A DNA stretch of 64,000 nucleotides from Nitrosomonas sp. JL21 (GCF_009833095.1 NZ_QRCB01000040.1:1-64000); one strand, 5' to 3'; shown: positions 9,837-18,937, numbered from the stretch's first letter. Numbers and translations: made by a program. The notes: generated by a model from the sequence alone, not told the origin.

Positions 9837-10667
9837 ATGACAGCCAAAATGAATTCAAAATGCAGCGTTGCCGTAGCTGCTAGCCTGATCGCATTAACCG
9901 GATGTGCAACAGTCACCCCGGGCACCTATGATACGGGTGTTTCCGGCGCTGCAGGTGGAGGTACCAGTGTTGGCGCAAACCAATCACTGGAGCGGTGTGA
10001 GAAAACCTTAGGAACTTTAGCCGTTGACGACGGCAGAGCTGCTGACTGGTACGGCCGGTTTGGCAGCGATACGCACATCACCACGATAGAACCCTTGATC
10101 CGCCTAGCCGTTCAGCAGTCGAACTGTTTTGTCATCACCTCGATCGGTAATTTGCGTACCGATAGCCGCCTTTCACGTGTCACGGATATCCAGCGCAATT
10201 CGGGCGAATATCGTACCGGGTCAAAACAACAGAAAGGGCAACGCGTAGCCGCTGATTACTATTTGGAGCCCAGCATCATCATCAACAATGCATCGACTGG
10301 GCAAATGGGCGCCGCATTGGGTGGAATAGTGGGAGGATTCGTGCATCCTGCCGTTGGTGGCGCTTTGTCGGGATCCATGGAAAGCAAAGTATCCGTCGTT
10401 ACATTGACATTATTTGATATCCGCTCAGCAGTTCAAATCTCTGCGTCCGAAGGCAGCTCAACGGCCACAAATTTTGGTGCTGCGATGAATGCCTTTGGAA
10501 GCCGGGCCGGTGGATCCTTGCAAGGATTTTCCCAAACCCCCGCAGGAAAAGCCACAGTCGCTGCCTTCATAGATGCCTATAACGGCATGGTGCGCGCCCT
10601 CAAAAATTATGAAGCCCAGGATGTCGAAGGCGGCCTGGGACGAGGTGGCGCACTCAAGGTCAATTGA
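9837..10667 (+). CDS. CsgG/HfaB-like lipoprotein
   Basis: 276 aa. The lipobox LTGCA follows a signal peptide, and a GGGAG ribosome site lies about 11 nt before ATG 9837. A Gly-rich stretch follows the lipidated Cys. The body has IEPLIRLAVQQSNCFVITSIG, an ADYYLEPSI strand and a VTLTLFDIRSA strand, a pattern resembling CsgG/HfaB outer-membrane secretion or attachment lipoproteins, with a Gly/Ala-rich hydrophobic middle (GAALGGIVGGFVHP). No curli or holdfast subunit genes are nearby. The CsgG assignment rests on visual pattern only; a general envelope lipoprotein is the fallback. Confidence 0.6.
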   Translation: MTAKMNSKCSVAVAASLIALTGCATVTPGTYDTGVSGAAGGGTSVGANQSLERCEKTLGTLAVDDGRAADWYGRFGSDTHITTIEPLIRLAVQQSNCFVITSIGNLRTDSRLSRVTDIQRNSGEYRTGSKQQKGQRVAADYYLEPSIIINNASTGQMGAALGGIVGGFVHPAVGGALSGSMESKVSVVTLTLFDIRSAVQISASEGSSTATNFGAAMNAFGSRAGGSLQGFSQTPAGKATVAAFIDAYNGMVRALKNYEAQDVEGGLGRGGALKVN

Positions 10668-10717
10668 TTGACCAGCAGTAATTCCAAATATTTTTTAACA
10701 AATCAACTGCAATATAA

Positions 10718-10744
10718 ATGCATCCTTGCACTGCAAGGATGCAT
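10718..10744. repeat. perfect palindrome behind the CsgG-like gene
   Basis: ATGCATCCTTGCA and its reverse complement flank a single C (13+1+13 nt). As RNA it folds into a 12-bp stem with a 3-nt loop, 50 nt after the stop at 10667. There is no T-run on either side, so it is a rho-dependent 3' end, an RNA-stability hairpin, or a protein-binding palindrome. Confidence 0.7.
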
Positions 10745-10803
10745 CAGTGTTCTCTCAGGAACCGTTTGTCAGTCATCTCTTTAAGAATTGCAAGGTATTA
10801 GCG

Positions 10804-10941
10804 ATGATCTCAATACCGTCGAAGATCTGGGTCAAACCAAGTCTAATGTTACTCATTTTAGTACCCACTTATACTGCTCTATCAACCTCAATCGTTCTTG
10901 CTCAAGTTTCTTCGTATGCGTCCTCAATGCCTGAATATTGA
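10804..10941 (+). CDS. possible tiny secreted peptide
   Basis: 45 aa from ATG 10804, with AAGG about 8 nt upstream. Most of it (residues 14-34) is one hydrophobic stretch ending in an Ala-Gln signal-peptidase-like site, which would leave about 11 residues of mature peptide. It has no recognised relatives and could equally be the 5' remnant of a lost secreted gene or chance. An in-frame ATG at 10726 would extend it without support. Confidence 0.25.
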   Translation: MISIPSKIWVKPSLMLLILVPTYTALSTSIVLAQVSSYASSMPEY

Positions 10942-11208
10942 ATACTGAATCCTCTATAGACTCATAAGATAGCATTTTATTTCTCGCTGAGGTTTGTCTT
11001 CGCAGAACGATGTCCGCTTTAAACCATTCTGGAAGTACATCCCAACAATCTGATCTTGTGAATTATTACCAAATCCTGAATACTATACGGCTGTTAAGGA
11101 TGAAGAGCATCCCATGTTCCTTACTTGACTGCAATTATCTTTATAATTTATGTACTGTGGAAAATTTCCCAACTCATAATTAATCTATATATCCTTCAAC
11201 ACTCAACG

Positions 11209-12555
11209 ATGAAACACTCACGATGGTTTTTATTAGTTGTAATAAGCAAAGCGATTCTTGTCACAGTTACATCGACTCACCTTCACGCTAGCAATTTAAA
11301 AAAATTTGCCCAGGATAATCGAATTGAACTAGGAGGCTGGATCAATGGCGGCGCTACCTTTAACCCAAGTCAAAGCAATGGATTCAATGGCCCGGTCGCA
11401 TTCGCCGATCAGGCCAATCGATTTCAATTGAACCAGTTGAACATCTTTCTTCAACGCCCCGTGATTTCGGAGACAAATCGCTGGGATTTCGGCGGTCGGA
11501 TCGGTTTTCTATTTGGAACTGATGCGATTTACACGCAGGCTTTTGGGGTGCCTACATATGACGTCAATTCAGGTTCCCCCCTCAAAAGAAGCAATTGGGA
11601 TCTCGACTTATGCTGCGCTTCGACAAAAACATATGGAATCGCGCTTCCGCAAACTTACCTGGAAGCTCACGTGCCCATTGGCAGAAATGGCCTTAATCTT
11701 AAAATCGGACGGTTTTATTCTCCTACAGGCTTTGAAACAGTACCAGCCCCTGATAACTTTTTCTATACGCGCTCCTATTCCTTCAATGCAGGAGAACCTT
11801 TTACCCATACCGGGATACAAGCCAATTATGCGATCAATGGTAATTGGTCAGTCATGGGAAGCGCAGTTACGGGCAGCGCCACAGGCGGATGGGATGGCGG
11901 TTGGGATAAACAGTGGGGTAATTGGGGAGGAATCGCAGGTATAACCTGGACTAGCGATAACCTTGCAACTTCCCTCAATATAACTGGCACCTATGCAGAA
12001 ACCTCTACCCGAAGCAGCACATCCTGGGGAATGTACAACATCGTATTGCAACATAAAATTAATCCTAAAACCCTACTAGTTCTCCATCATGTTCACGGCT
12101 TCGCAGATGGCGTTTTACTGAATAATTTGAAATACACCAATGTAGTCAAAGATGCACAGTGGATGGGTGTTGTCACACATCTATACTATGACCTCACAGA
12201 AAATGTATCGATAGGAGCCCGCGCAGAATGGTTTCGCGATCGAGATGGTTTTCGTAATCCCTCACCTTTCCGGGTCGCAGCAGCCACCAATATTGTCAAT
12301 GGCACACCGGTGAGCTATGCGGGCAATCTAAGTAGTGTGACAATAACCCCGGCAGATTATTATTCTGCAACGATAGGGATTAACTGGAAAATAGCTAAGA
12401 CGTTAAAACTACGATGGGATTCGATAAAAAAATTAAGTATCCGACCTAATATTCGATATGACCGGGTTGATGCTTATCGCACTTCTGCTTATCGACCATT
12501 TGCGGGCAATAAAGATCAGATTTTATTTTCTTTGGATTTTTTACTCCCGTTCTGA
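11209..12555 (+). CDS. outer-membrane beta-barrel porin (BBP2-like)
   Basis: 448 aa from ATG 11209, which starts a proper signal peptide (about 27 aa). An upstream in-frame ATG at 11125 would precede it with an unrelated hydrophobic stretch. The mature protein begins IELGGWINGGATFNPS and alternates amphipathic strands throughout (LNIFLQRPV, FGGRIGFLFGTDA, LKIGRFYSP, TGIQANYAING), ending in an aromatic residue (SLDFLLPF), as outer-membrane barrels do. This is the putative beta-barrel porin-2 / DUF1597 type. Substrate unknown. Two Cys sit next to each other (LDLCCAS). The gene stands alone and ends at a hairpin. Confidence 0.8.
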   Translation: MKHSRWFLLVVISKAILVTVTSTHLHASNLKKFAQDNRIELGGWINGGATFNPSQSNGFNGPVAFADQANRFQLNQLNIFLQRPVISETNRWDFGGRIGFLFGTDAIYTQAFGVPTYDVNSGSPLKRSNWDLDLCCASTKTYGIALPQTYLEAHVPIGRNGLNLKIGRFYSPTGFETVPAPDNFFYTRSYSFNAGEPFTHTGIQANYAINGNWSVMGSAVTGSATGGWDGGWDKQWGNWGGIAGITWTSDNLATSLNITGTYAETSTRSSTSWGMYNIVLQHKINPKTLLVLHHVHGFADGVLLNNLKYTNVVKDAQWMGVVTHLYYDLTENVSIGARAEWFRDRDGFRNPSPFRVAAATNIVNGTPVSYAGNLSSVTITPADYYSATIGINWKIAKTLKLRWDSIKKLSIRPNIRYDRVDAYRTSAYRPFAGNKDQILFSLDFLLPF

Positions 12556-12607
12556 GAGTAGATGAACTAGTTGATATGTTGCGGAGGAGATTGCTGGCTG
12601 AAAGACC

Positions 12608-12630
12608 AACCACCGAATGGATCGGTGGTT
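12608..12630. terminator. hairpin between convergent genes
   Basis: AACCACCGA/TCGGTGGTT form a 9-bp stem with a 5-nt loop between the barrel gene (plus) and the lipoprotein gene (minus). The plus-strand tail GTTCGTCACTTTCTC is only moderately T-rich. Its placement suggests shared termination. Confidence 0.5.
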
Positions 12631-12643
12631 GTTCGTCACTTTC

Positions 12644-13120
12644 TCAAAGACCTTTGCTTCCAGAATACTCTGAGTACTCTGAGGTTTCCGATGCAAAGTC
12701 ACGATCTTGATTTACTTCTACTGTCTTAGTTTCATTACTTTTTTGTCCGACTTGCTCATTTGCCATTTTTCTATGGAAATCAGCAAAAACCTGACTTTCT
12801 TTCAAAGTTTTCTCGTATGCCCGAATATTTGCAGCAGCATGCGATCTAACTTCCAGACCTTGTCTACCAAAGTAATAAGGATGTGCTTCATATTCCTGAA
12901 GTACTTTCTTATTTTCTTGCAACCTTAATTTTGCATCTTTGGCGACACCTTCGTAATATTTTACTAAGGCATTATGGTCATTTCCCGCAATCCCTGTTGG
13001 TGCAGACACTGATGGACTCATCTGAGCGCAAGAGACTAGCAGGGTTAGCGCTACTAAACTAGATGTTAATTTTAGTGCTTGTTTTATGGGCACTCTCCAG
13101 TCATAAATAAATAGTGTCAT
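12644..13120 (-). CDS. small envelope lipoprotein, function unknown
   Basis: 158 aa. Hydrophobic signal and lipobox LVSCA near residues 28-32. The mature part is a helical, charged protein (YYEGVAKDAKLRLQENKKVLQEYE, AAANIRAYEKTLKES) with an acidic/Ser C-terminal tail (SETSEYSEYSGS). It may be a periplasmic coiled-coil lipoprotein. A start at the second in-frame codon group (near KQALKL) cannot be excluded. No neighbour gives a function. Confidence 0.65.
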   Translation of the reverse strand: MTLFIYDWRVPIKQALKLTSSLVALTLLVSCAQMSPSVSAPTGIAGNDHNALVKYYEGVAKDAKLRLQENKKVLQEYEAHPYYFGRQGLEVRSHAAANIRAYEKTLKESQVFADFHRKMANEQVGQKSNETKTVEVNQDRDFASETSEYSEYSGSKGL

Positions 13121-13893
13121 TTCAATTCCTCCATGGTTCAGTGTAAGTTGGAAAAGCTTTAATGCAGGCTGATAAGTTTTTCACAATTAACTTCATGGTA
13201 AGCTCCTCGGTCGAAGGTTTATCAAAAAAACAAAAGGTATCTCCATCTTAATTCCCTATATATTTAATGTAAATTGGAAGAAACATTGTTATTCACTAAT
13301 GAAAACCATCAAATTCGCCTAATGGTATTCATTAACCCTTTTGAACATAAGGTCAAGAAATATAAGACTTTTCTTTACCTAAAAGTAGTCTATCACAAAC
13401 AAAAACTAATTCCAACAAAATATCCGACTTTTTTACTCAGGAATAGTTCCTGATGCATTTTTTCCAACATCGGATTCACTCTAGACATAAGTAGCCGAAT
13501 ATGGATAAAAGCTGTCAGCTATATATAGACTCCGAACCAAAATATAATGACGTTGTTAAATTATCCGAGCGTCAAGAAAACCCCTTTCGGCAATTCAATA
13601 AGGCGTAGAGTCAGTCAGCAAATTGAGCCGCAACACTACGCTACGAACGGTCTCATCTGAAATTAATGCAACCAATCATTTTCGATACTGATCCAATCAC
13701 TGAAATTCAAACTAACGACAATCTGGCTAACAAGCTAGCTGCTCATTTGCCGAACGAATATTGATCTGCAGAAAGAATTTTTTGTAAGATAAGGCTCAAT
13801 CATAAAACCTCTATTCTTTCAGCAGAGCCTTTTAGCAAAAAATAGCGCTATGCTTGAACAAGGACTAATCGCCTCGTAGTCTCACTGAACTCT
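13121..13893. other. 773-bp gene-free AT-rich stretch
   Basis: I see no open frame with a ribosome site, no tRNA and no clean terminator between the small lipoprotein and egtB. It may contain the promoters of both divergent genes. Confidence 0.5.
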
Positions 13894-15186
13894 ATGCAAT
13901 GCGAATTTTTACTTAATGAATATCTTGCGGCTCGAAAGCGCACTCTGACACTGATTGATCCATTGGTGGAAGAAGATTGTTGCGTGCAGACCATGCCGGA
14001 ATCCAGTCCCATCAAATGGCATCTGGGACATGTGGCATGGTTTTTTGAAATGTTTGTTCTTCAATATCATGAGAAACCATTCAAGCCTTTTCATCCTGAC
14101 TTTCTTACGATGTTCAGTTCATATAACGCGTCGAACGTACCCCATCCCGATCCCAAGCGTGGGTTCTACACTCGCCCGTCCCTGAAGGTCACTCGGGAAT
14201 ACTGCCAGACCGTCAATGAACGCATGACCCAATTGCTGAACAATTGGAACGAAGATAACGAATTATTGCAAATGATCATTCTCGGTATCCACCATGAACT
14301 CCAGCATCAAGAACTTATGCTTTCTGACCTTAAGCATTTGCTAGCGCAGAATCCTATGAACCCAGCATATCGCTCCTTCTCCCTCCCGACTTCAAAGAAT
14401 TCGGACAAAGCTTCCCCGCTAGAGTGGCAAGACTTTTCGGGTGGAGTCATCGAAATTGGTTTTGAAGGCAAGGGCTTCGCCTACGACAATGAATCACCGC
14501 GCCACAAGCATTACCTCTACCCATATCAGCTGGCATCGCGCTTGGTTACCAATCGAGAATACATGGAATTTCTGAACGCCGAGGGCTATGAAAATCCCTG
14601 TTACTGGTTCTCAGAAGGCTGGGAATGGATGAAGTCAACAGACACTCGTTGCCCGCTCTACTGGCGCCAGGAAAATAACGAATGGAAGGAATACACACTG
14701 CATGGACTTGTTCCTCTCGATCCAGATCTACCGGTCATGCATATTTCATTATATGAAGCGAGCGCTTTTGCACAATGGAGCGATGCTCGCCTTCCCACCG
14801 AAGCAGAGTGGGAAAATGCGGCTTGCCAGCAAACGCGCCCCGAAAGTCTGGAAGACAGCAATTTTTTTCACCCTCATCGGACAATTCCCGATGAAACAGT
14901 CAAAATTCGCGAACTCTTCGGTAGCGTGTGGCAATGGACTCAATCAAGCTATTCCCCCTATCCAGGTTACAACCCTAAAAAGCCTGGCAAGAACAAGCCC
15001 ACATCCACCATTTGGGATATCGCTGTGGGTGAATACAATAGTGAATCCATGGTCAATCAATATGTTTTACGCGGCAGCTCATGCATAACCCCGGCAAAAC
15101 GGGCTCGGGTAAGCTTACGAAATTTCTTCCCTGCAAAAACCCGCTGGCAATTCTCGGGAATCCGTTTAGCACGCGATCGAATTTGA
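13894..15186 (+). CDS. egtB: EgtB-type hercynine/ergothioneine sulfoxide synthase
   Basis: 430 aa, the usual EgtB length. The N-terminal DinB-like helical domain carries the non-haem iron triad: HLGH (His46) and HHELQHQE (His134, His138), matching the 3-His site of characterised EgtB. The C-terminal half is the FGE-sulfatase/C-type-lectin fold (LPTEAEWENAA, FGSVWQWTQSSY, VLRGSSCITP, RNFFPAKTRWQFSGIRLA). It joins cysteine or gamma-Glu-Cys to hercynine by oxidation. The partner methyltransferase EgtD is not adjacent, and no fused methyltransferase is present, so it is not OvoA-like. An orphan sulfatase-modifying-like iron enzyme is the alternative. Confidence 0.88.
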   Translation: MQCEFLLNEYLAARKRTLTLIDPLVEEDCCVQTMPESSPIKWHLGHVAWFFEMFVLQYHEKPFKPFHPDFLTMFSSYNASNVPHPDPKRGFYTRPSLKVTREYCQTVNERMTQLLNNWNEDNELLQMIILGIHHELQHQELMLSDLKHLLAQNPMNPAYRSFSLPTSKNSDKASPLEWQDFSGGVIEIGFEGKGFAYDNESPRHKHYLYPYQLASRLVTNREYMEFLNAEGYENPCYWFSEGWEWMKSTDTRCPLYWRQENNEWKEYTLHGLVPLDPDLPVMHISLYEASAFAQWSDARLPTEAEWENAACQQTRPESLEDSNFFHPHRTIPDETVKIRELFGSVWQWTQSSYSPYPGYNPKKPGKNKPTSTIWDIAVGEYNSESMVNQYVLRGSSCITPAKRARVSLRNFFPAKTRWQFSGIRLARDRI

Positions 15187-15316
15187 TAATCTGTCACGCC
15201 TTGAATTTTTCCGAGACAATTTTATTAATTCAGTGGCTACGACATCCCAGATAAACCCTACTGTCCGATATTGATGAACAGCGCGCATGAAAAAGAGCAG
15301 CGTCATGCCCTATCGC

Positions 15317-16066
15317 TCATTCCGAAATTCGCTTATAAAGCTTGACTGGCGCCGCTCGTCTTTTCCGCATGCGAAGATTCAGCATCTCAACCGTCACTGA
15401 AAAGGCCATCGCAAAATAAATATACCCTTTTGGAACATGCACATCGAACCCTTCCAGCATCAGCGTAACACCCACGAGAATGAGGAACGACAGCGCCAGT
15501 ATCTTGATCGTAGGATGGTCACTGACAAAATCCCCAATAGCCTTGGCTGATATCAGCATCACACTCACGGCCAGAACAATCGCAATCGCCATCAAAGAGA
15601 TCTGATCGACCAAACCTACCGCAGTAATTACCGAATCAAGCGAAAAAATGATATCCAACACAGCAATCTGTAGCAATATCACGCTCATGCTTATTGCCGC
15701 TGTCGACGAGGTAGTTCCCTGCTCATCGACCCCTTCCAAGCTGCTGTGAACTTCGCGCGTCGCTTTGGCTATCAGGAACAGTCCGCCCCCAATCAAAATG
15801 ATATCGCGGCCTGAAATTTCATAGGTCAGCACGGCAAACCACGGCTTAGTCAGCCCCATGATCCATGAGATCGAAAATAACAATGCCAATCGGGTAAGCA
15901 TCGCAAGGCTGAGTCCCACATTCCGGGCAAATGCGCGTTGATTCTCCGGAATCCGTTCAACCAGGATGGTAATGAAAATGATATTATCGATCCCGAGAAC
16001 GATCTCCAAAGCCGTTAAAGTAACCAAGGCTATCCATGCCTGGGGATCCGCTATCCATTCAAACAT
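15317..16066 (-). CDS. TerC/YgdQ-family integral membrane protein
   Basis: 249 aa with about seven transmembrane segments. It contains LEIVLGIDNIIFITILV and the second copy DIIFSLDSVITAVGLVDQ, the duplicated acidic TerC motifs, plus the SFLILVGVTLMLEGFDVHVPKGYIYFAMAFS signature split across the C-terminal half. It is very close in layout to E. coli YgdQ. TerC proteins are implicated in metal (Mn) export or metal insertion at the translocon; the substrate here is inferred. It is monocistronic and converges with egtB. Confidence 0.88.
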   Translation of the reverse strand: MFEWIADPQAWIALVTLTALEIVLGIDNIIFITILVERIPENQRAFARNVGLSLAMLTRLALLFSISWIMGLTKPWFAVLTYEISGRDIILIGGGLFLIAKATREVHSSLEGVDEQGTTSSTAAISMSVILLQIAVLDIIFSLDSVITAVGLVDQISLMAIAIVLAVSVMLISAKAIGDFVSDHPTIKILALSFLILVGVTLMLEGFDVHVPKGYIYFAMAFSVTVEMLNLRMRKRRAAPVKLYKRISE

Positions 16067-16153
16067 CTGATTTTCCTTTCATGTTGCACTTCTGCTGATC
16101 CTGAATGATATCGAATTAAGCCATGGATGGGTATGCAACCTATACCCAAAAAC

Positions 16154-16363
16154 TTACTTTTGCGGAAGCGAATCAGGCGAGTCGTTATCAGGAGGAATTC
16201 GATCGGGCGGAATCACCTGAGGAGGTAGAGTTACAGGGGGAACCTGCTCGGGAGAAATAATTTCTGGCGGTTTCTCTTGCGGAGGTATTCTCTCCGGCGG
16301 TATGGGCACCGGAGCAGAGCAGCTTATTTCGAATGGCATAGAACTTGAATGTAACGTCGTCAT
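16154..16363 (-). CDS. proline-rich repeat mini-protein
   Basis: 69 aa. A strong ribosome site (GAGGAG) lies 7 nt before ATG 16363, which argues the frame is used. Residues 18-62 are a degenerate tandem repeat of about 6-7 residues built on I/V-PP-(E/D/Q): IPPERIPPQEKPP, EQVPPVTLPPQVIPPDRIPP. It would form an extended polyproline-II rod. It has no signal peptide, one Cys and few aromatics. No family recognised. It lies between the MscS-like gene and the TerC gene on the same strand. Confidence 0.5.
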   Translation of the reverse strand: MTTLHSSSMPFEISCSAPVPIPPERIPPQEKPPEIISPEQVPPVTLPPQVIPPDRIPPDNDSPDSLPQK

Positions 16364-16539
16364 CGCGAAACTCCTCGAAAATCAATATTATTTTTCTTTT
16401 AAGAATCAGCGTCAGTTCGCTACCATACAAATAAATACTTCATCCCAGCAATATCGAATTTAAATTGTGTAATCAAAGTCTGCGCAGAGTAGTTCTTCAA
16501 TACAGAAAAACTGCATAGCAACACCTCCTTGAAAGCCCC

Positions 16540-18195
16540 CTAAGACCCCAACCATTTCTTTCTTTCTGAAATATCGATCGCATATCTCTGGATATCTCTT
16601 TGAATGGCATACAATTCACCTGCCGCAACCCCATCAAAATTGGCGATGATTTGATATTCCAAAAACGACGATTCGATTTTTACCAAGTGGACTGACACAT
16701 CCTTCAATGAGTGGCCATAGATTTCTTTCTCAAGCCCCTCCCGAATTGCCTCTGACATGATACTGGGAATTTCGGTTCGGCTGATTTCCAATTGTTGAGT
16801 ATCCATGCTGAATTCAGTCGTCACATTGAAGCCATAGGAAAAATTTCTCGGGTTGGCATAAAAAAAATCTTCGATGTTATAAGTGATCGGCATAGTTCCA
16901 TCAGGCAATGACAAGACAATATTCTCGAGCGTAATATGCTTCACCTTTCCATAGATATCGCCATACATCATCACATAATCTCCTTTCCTGCACGGAAACC
17001 AGGGTTCATCCGGCAAGACCGGACGGGAAACATACTTGGTCAATTCGGACAATGTCAGCCTCAATTTCAAGTCCGGCAAGAATGGATTGCTAAGTTTGGT
17101 ATAGTAGTGCAAGGATTCTATCTGCATCGGAATGCCGTTATAGATGATGCATTCCCCTTCTCTTGCGGAACCTGTATTCAGCAGTAATCTTAATTCATCG
17201 ATGAAGGTCGAGATCGAATTCTTGAGCACCCATACCACCGTAATTAGAAGTAACACGGTAATGCCGGTAAGCACCGCATCATCCCGCACTTCGAGAACAT
17301 AAAAAAAGGCCGCTATCGCGACGATTCCCATCAACAGGTGATACACCACGGTCACGACACGCTGATAATAGCTCCTTGTCTTCCAGCGGCGATTCAAGAT
17401 CCAGCTACAAAACCTCATAAACAGCATCATGATGAAATAAACACCGCCGAAAGCCATCAACGCTAAAAACAAAGTAGCGCCTCGCCCTGCTGAGAATTCC
17501 TCAAAGAAATCCATCAGCGAATTTTCCTGACTGGTCTTGAACTCGATCATTTCATTGCGCTGTAGTTGAGCCACCTCGAAAAGATGAGTGCTCTCCTTCA
17601 ATTGATCGTGCCATTTCTGCCGGATGTGCTCAAAATTCTGCAGCGCTGCCTTACTCAAGTGATCAGTATTGATGATGGTGATATGTTTCAGCGCTTCGTT
17701 AATTTTTTGTATCTGTAATTGATGAAACGTTATCCGGTAATTCAGATGATCTAATTTGCGCTTGTTTTCGGTCAATTTATGAAGCTCGCGCAGGAAAGGT
17801 TGCAAGATCTCTATCAAATCCTTTTGCCAATCGAATTCATTCGATGCCGAAGTTTCATCGTCGCTCAACTCGATGCCGGCAGTAAGTATCATTTCAAATG
17901 AATTCTCCTGAGCTTCTATGGATTGCTGAATCGTATCGATCCCCGACTGGATTTTTTCCTTCTCTTGCTCAGTTTTTGCTTCACTCAATAATTGCAGTTT
18001 TTCTTCGATTTCTTTCCGATGCGCATGGATGCTCTTCAGGATGTCATTCAATTTAACCGCTGTTGGGTCTGCGGTTGTTTCTCTATGATTGGAGGTGGAT
18101 AACTGAACAGTTTGATAGGCTTGGCTATTGAAAGAGAAAATCTCGAAGAGGCAAAAAATAAAAACCTTAAGAAAAAACATAGGGGATATGTTCAT
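16540..18195 (-). CDS. MscS-like membrane protein with long periplasmic coiled coil
   Basis: 551 aa. Signal peptide (about 1-26), then about 190 residues of charged coiled coil (HAHRKEIEEKLQLLSEAKTEQEKEKI and further), then four hydrophobic segments between about 235 and 340. A C-terminal soluble part follows with MscS-type beta domain features (CRKGDYVMMYGDIYGKVKHITLENIVLSLPDGTMPI, split by short gaps) and a C-terminal alpha/beta portion. The layout recalls the MscK/YbiO class of mechanosensitive channels, but the pore helix Gly/Ala pattern is weak. Likely an inner-membrane osmotic or envelope-tension sensor. It diverges from the MazG-like gene. Confidence 0.7.
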   Translation of the reverse strand: MNISPMFFLKVFIFCLFEIFSFNSQAYQTVQLSTSNHRETTADPTAVKLNDILKSIHAHRKEIEEKLQLLSEAKTEQEKEKIQSGIDTIQQSIEAQENSFEMILTAGIELSDDETSASNEFDWQKDLIEILQPFLRELHKLTENKRKLDHLNYRITFHQLQIQKINEALKHITIINTDHLSKAALQNFEHIRQKWHDQLKESTHLFEVAQLQRNEMIEFKTSQENSLMDFFEEFSAGRGATLFLALMAFGGVYFIMMLFMRFCSWILNRRWKTRSYYQRVVTVVYHLLMGIVAIAAFFYVLEVRDDAVLTGITVLLLITVVWVLKNSISTFIDELRLLLNTGSAREGECIIYNGIPMQIESLHYYTKLSNPFLPDLKLRLTLSELTKYVSRPVLPDEPWFPCRKGDYVMMYGDIYGKVKHITLENIVLSLPDGTMPITYNIEDFFYANPRNFSYGFNVTTEFSMDTQQLEISRTEIPSIMSEAIREGLEKEIYGHSLKDVSVHLVKIESSFLEYQIIANFDGVAAGELYAIQRDIQRYAIDISERKKWLGS

Positions 18196-18397
18196 AGTGG
18201 ATTCGCGCTATTTCCCTGAAATTTTTATCAATATGCCACATCGGCATGAAATTGCTCTGTGCGCTATGGAACATGGAGAGATGAGCAACCCACCGCTTGC
18301 AACATCCCACTCCGCCTAGAGCACAGCTCGATTGTGTGGGAAACCGCACCGATTTTTCTTCACTCCCTCGCTATTATTCCAAATTTTATTTAAACCC

Positions 18398-18937
18398 ATG
18401 GAAGTTTTAATACCGACCGTCGTTGCGTGGGCGGAAGAAAGAAATTTGATACGCGGAACGACGACTCAAACGCTCGCACTGCACTTAACGGCTGAATTTG
18501 GGAAACTGTCAGACTCGATTCTCACAGGCGCTGATTGCAGAAAATATATTGGCAATACCTTAGTGGAACTCATCATACTTTGCCAAAAAGAATATCTTAC
18601 GCTGTACAAATGCATCGATCTCGTTACGCCCATTGATGATGAGCGGGTCAAAGACCCTATTTTCACGCTCATCAGCTTATCAAAATATCTGGGGCAATTG
18701 TCGTCGGATATCCTGCAGAAAAAGAATTTCGAACTGAACATTGGTTACATCTGTATGTATCTGACCATCCTCAGCAAAAACATCAATTCTTCGATCAAAG
18801 AATGTTTACGTATTTCTTTCAATGACTTAAAGAATAAAAAAGGTATCCTATTTGATGGCAATTTCATTTTGGAGAGTGATGAGCATTATGCGTATGCGGT
18901 ACGTATCATCAATGGCCGCAAAAACCATCGCGGCTAA
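18398..18937 (+). CDS. tandem MazG-like protein with degenerate active site
   Basis: 179 aa from ATG 18398; an upstream in-frame ATG at 18332 has no ribosome site either. The first half starts VVAWAEERNLIRG, the typical opening of MazG-like phage/bacterial NTP-pyrophosphohydrolases. Where active proteins have EExxE it has TAEFGKLSD, and where they have ExxD it has IGNTLVELI. The second half repeats the helical pattern (FTLISLSKYLGQLSSDI, then IGYICMYLTIL), and the end CLRISFNDLKNKKG with GNFILESD is the usual MazG-like tail. The metal-binding acids appear lost in both copies, so catalysis is doubtful and a binding or regulatory role is inferred. Confidence 0.6.
   Translation: MEVLIPTVVAWAEERNLIRGTTTQTLALHLTAEFGKLSDSILTGADCRKYIGNTLVELIILCQKEYLTLYKCIDLVTPIDDERVKDPIFTLISLSKYLGQLSSDILQKKNFELNIGYICMYLTILSKNINSSIKECLRISFNDLKNKKGILFDGNFILESDEHYAYAVRIINGRKNHRG

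Noticed and set aside
16188-16430. 80-codon minus frame overlapping the proline-rich gene
   Set aside because: It is the shifted frame of the repeat and lacks the GAGGAG-start spacing of the other frame.
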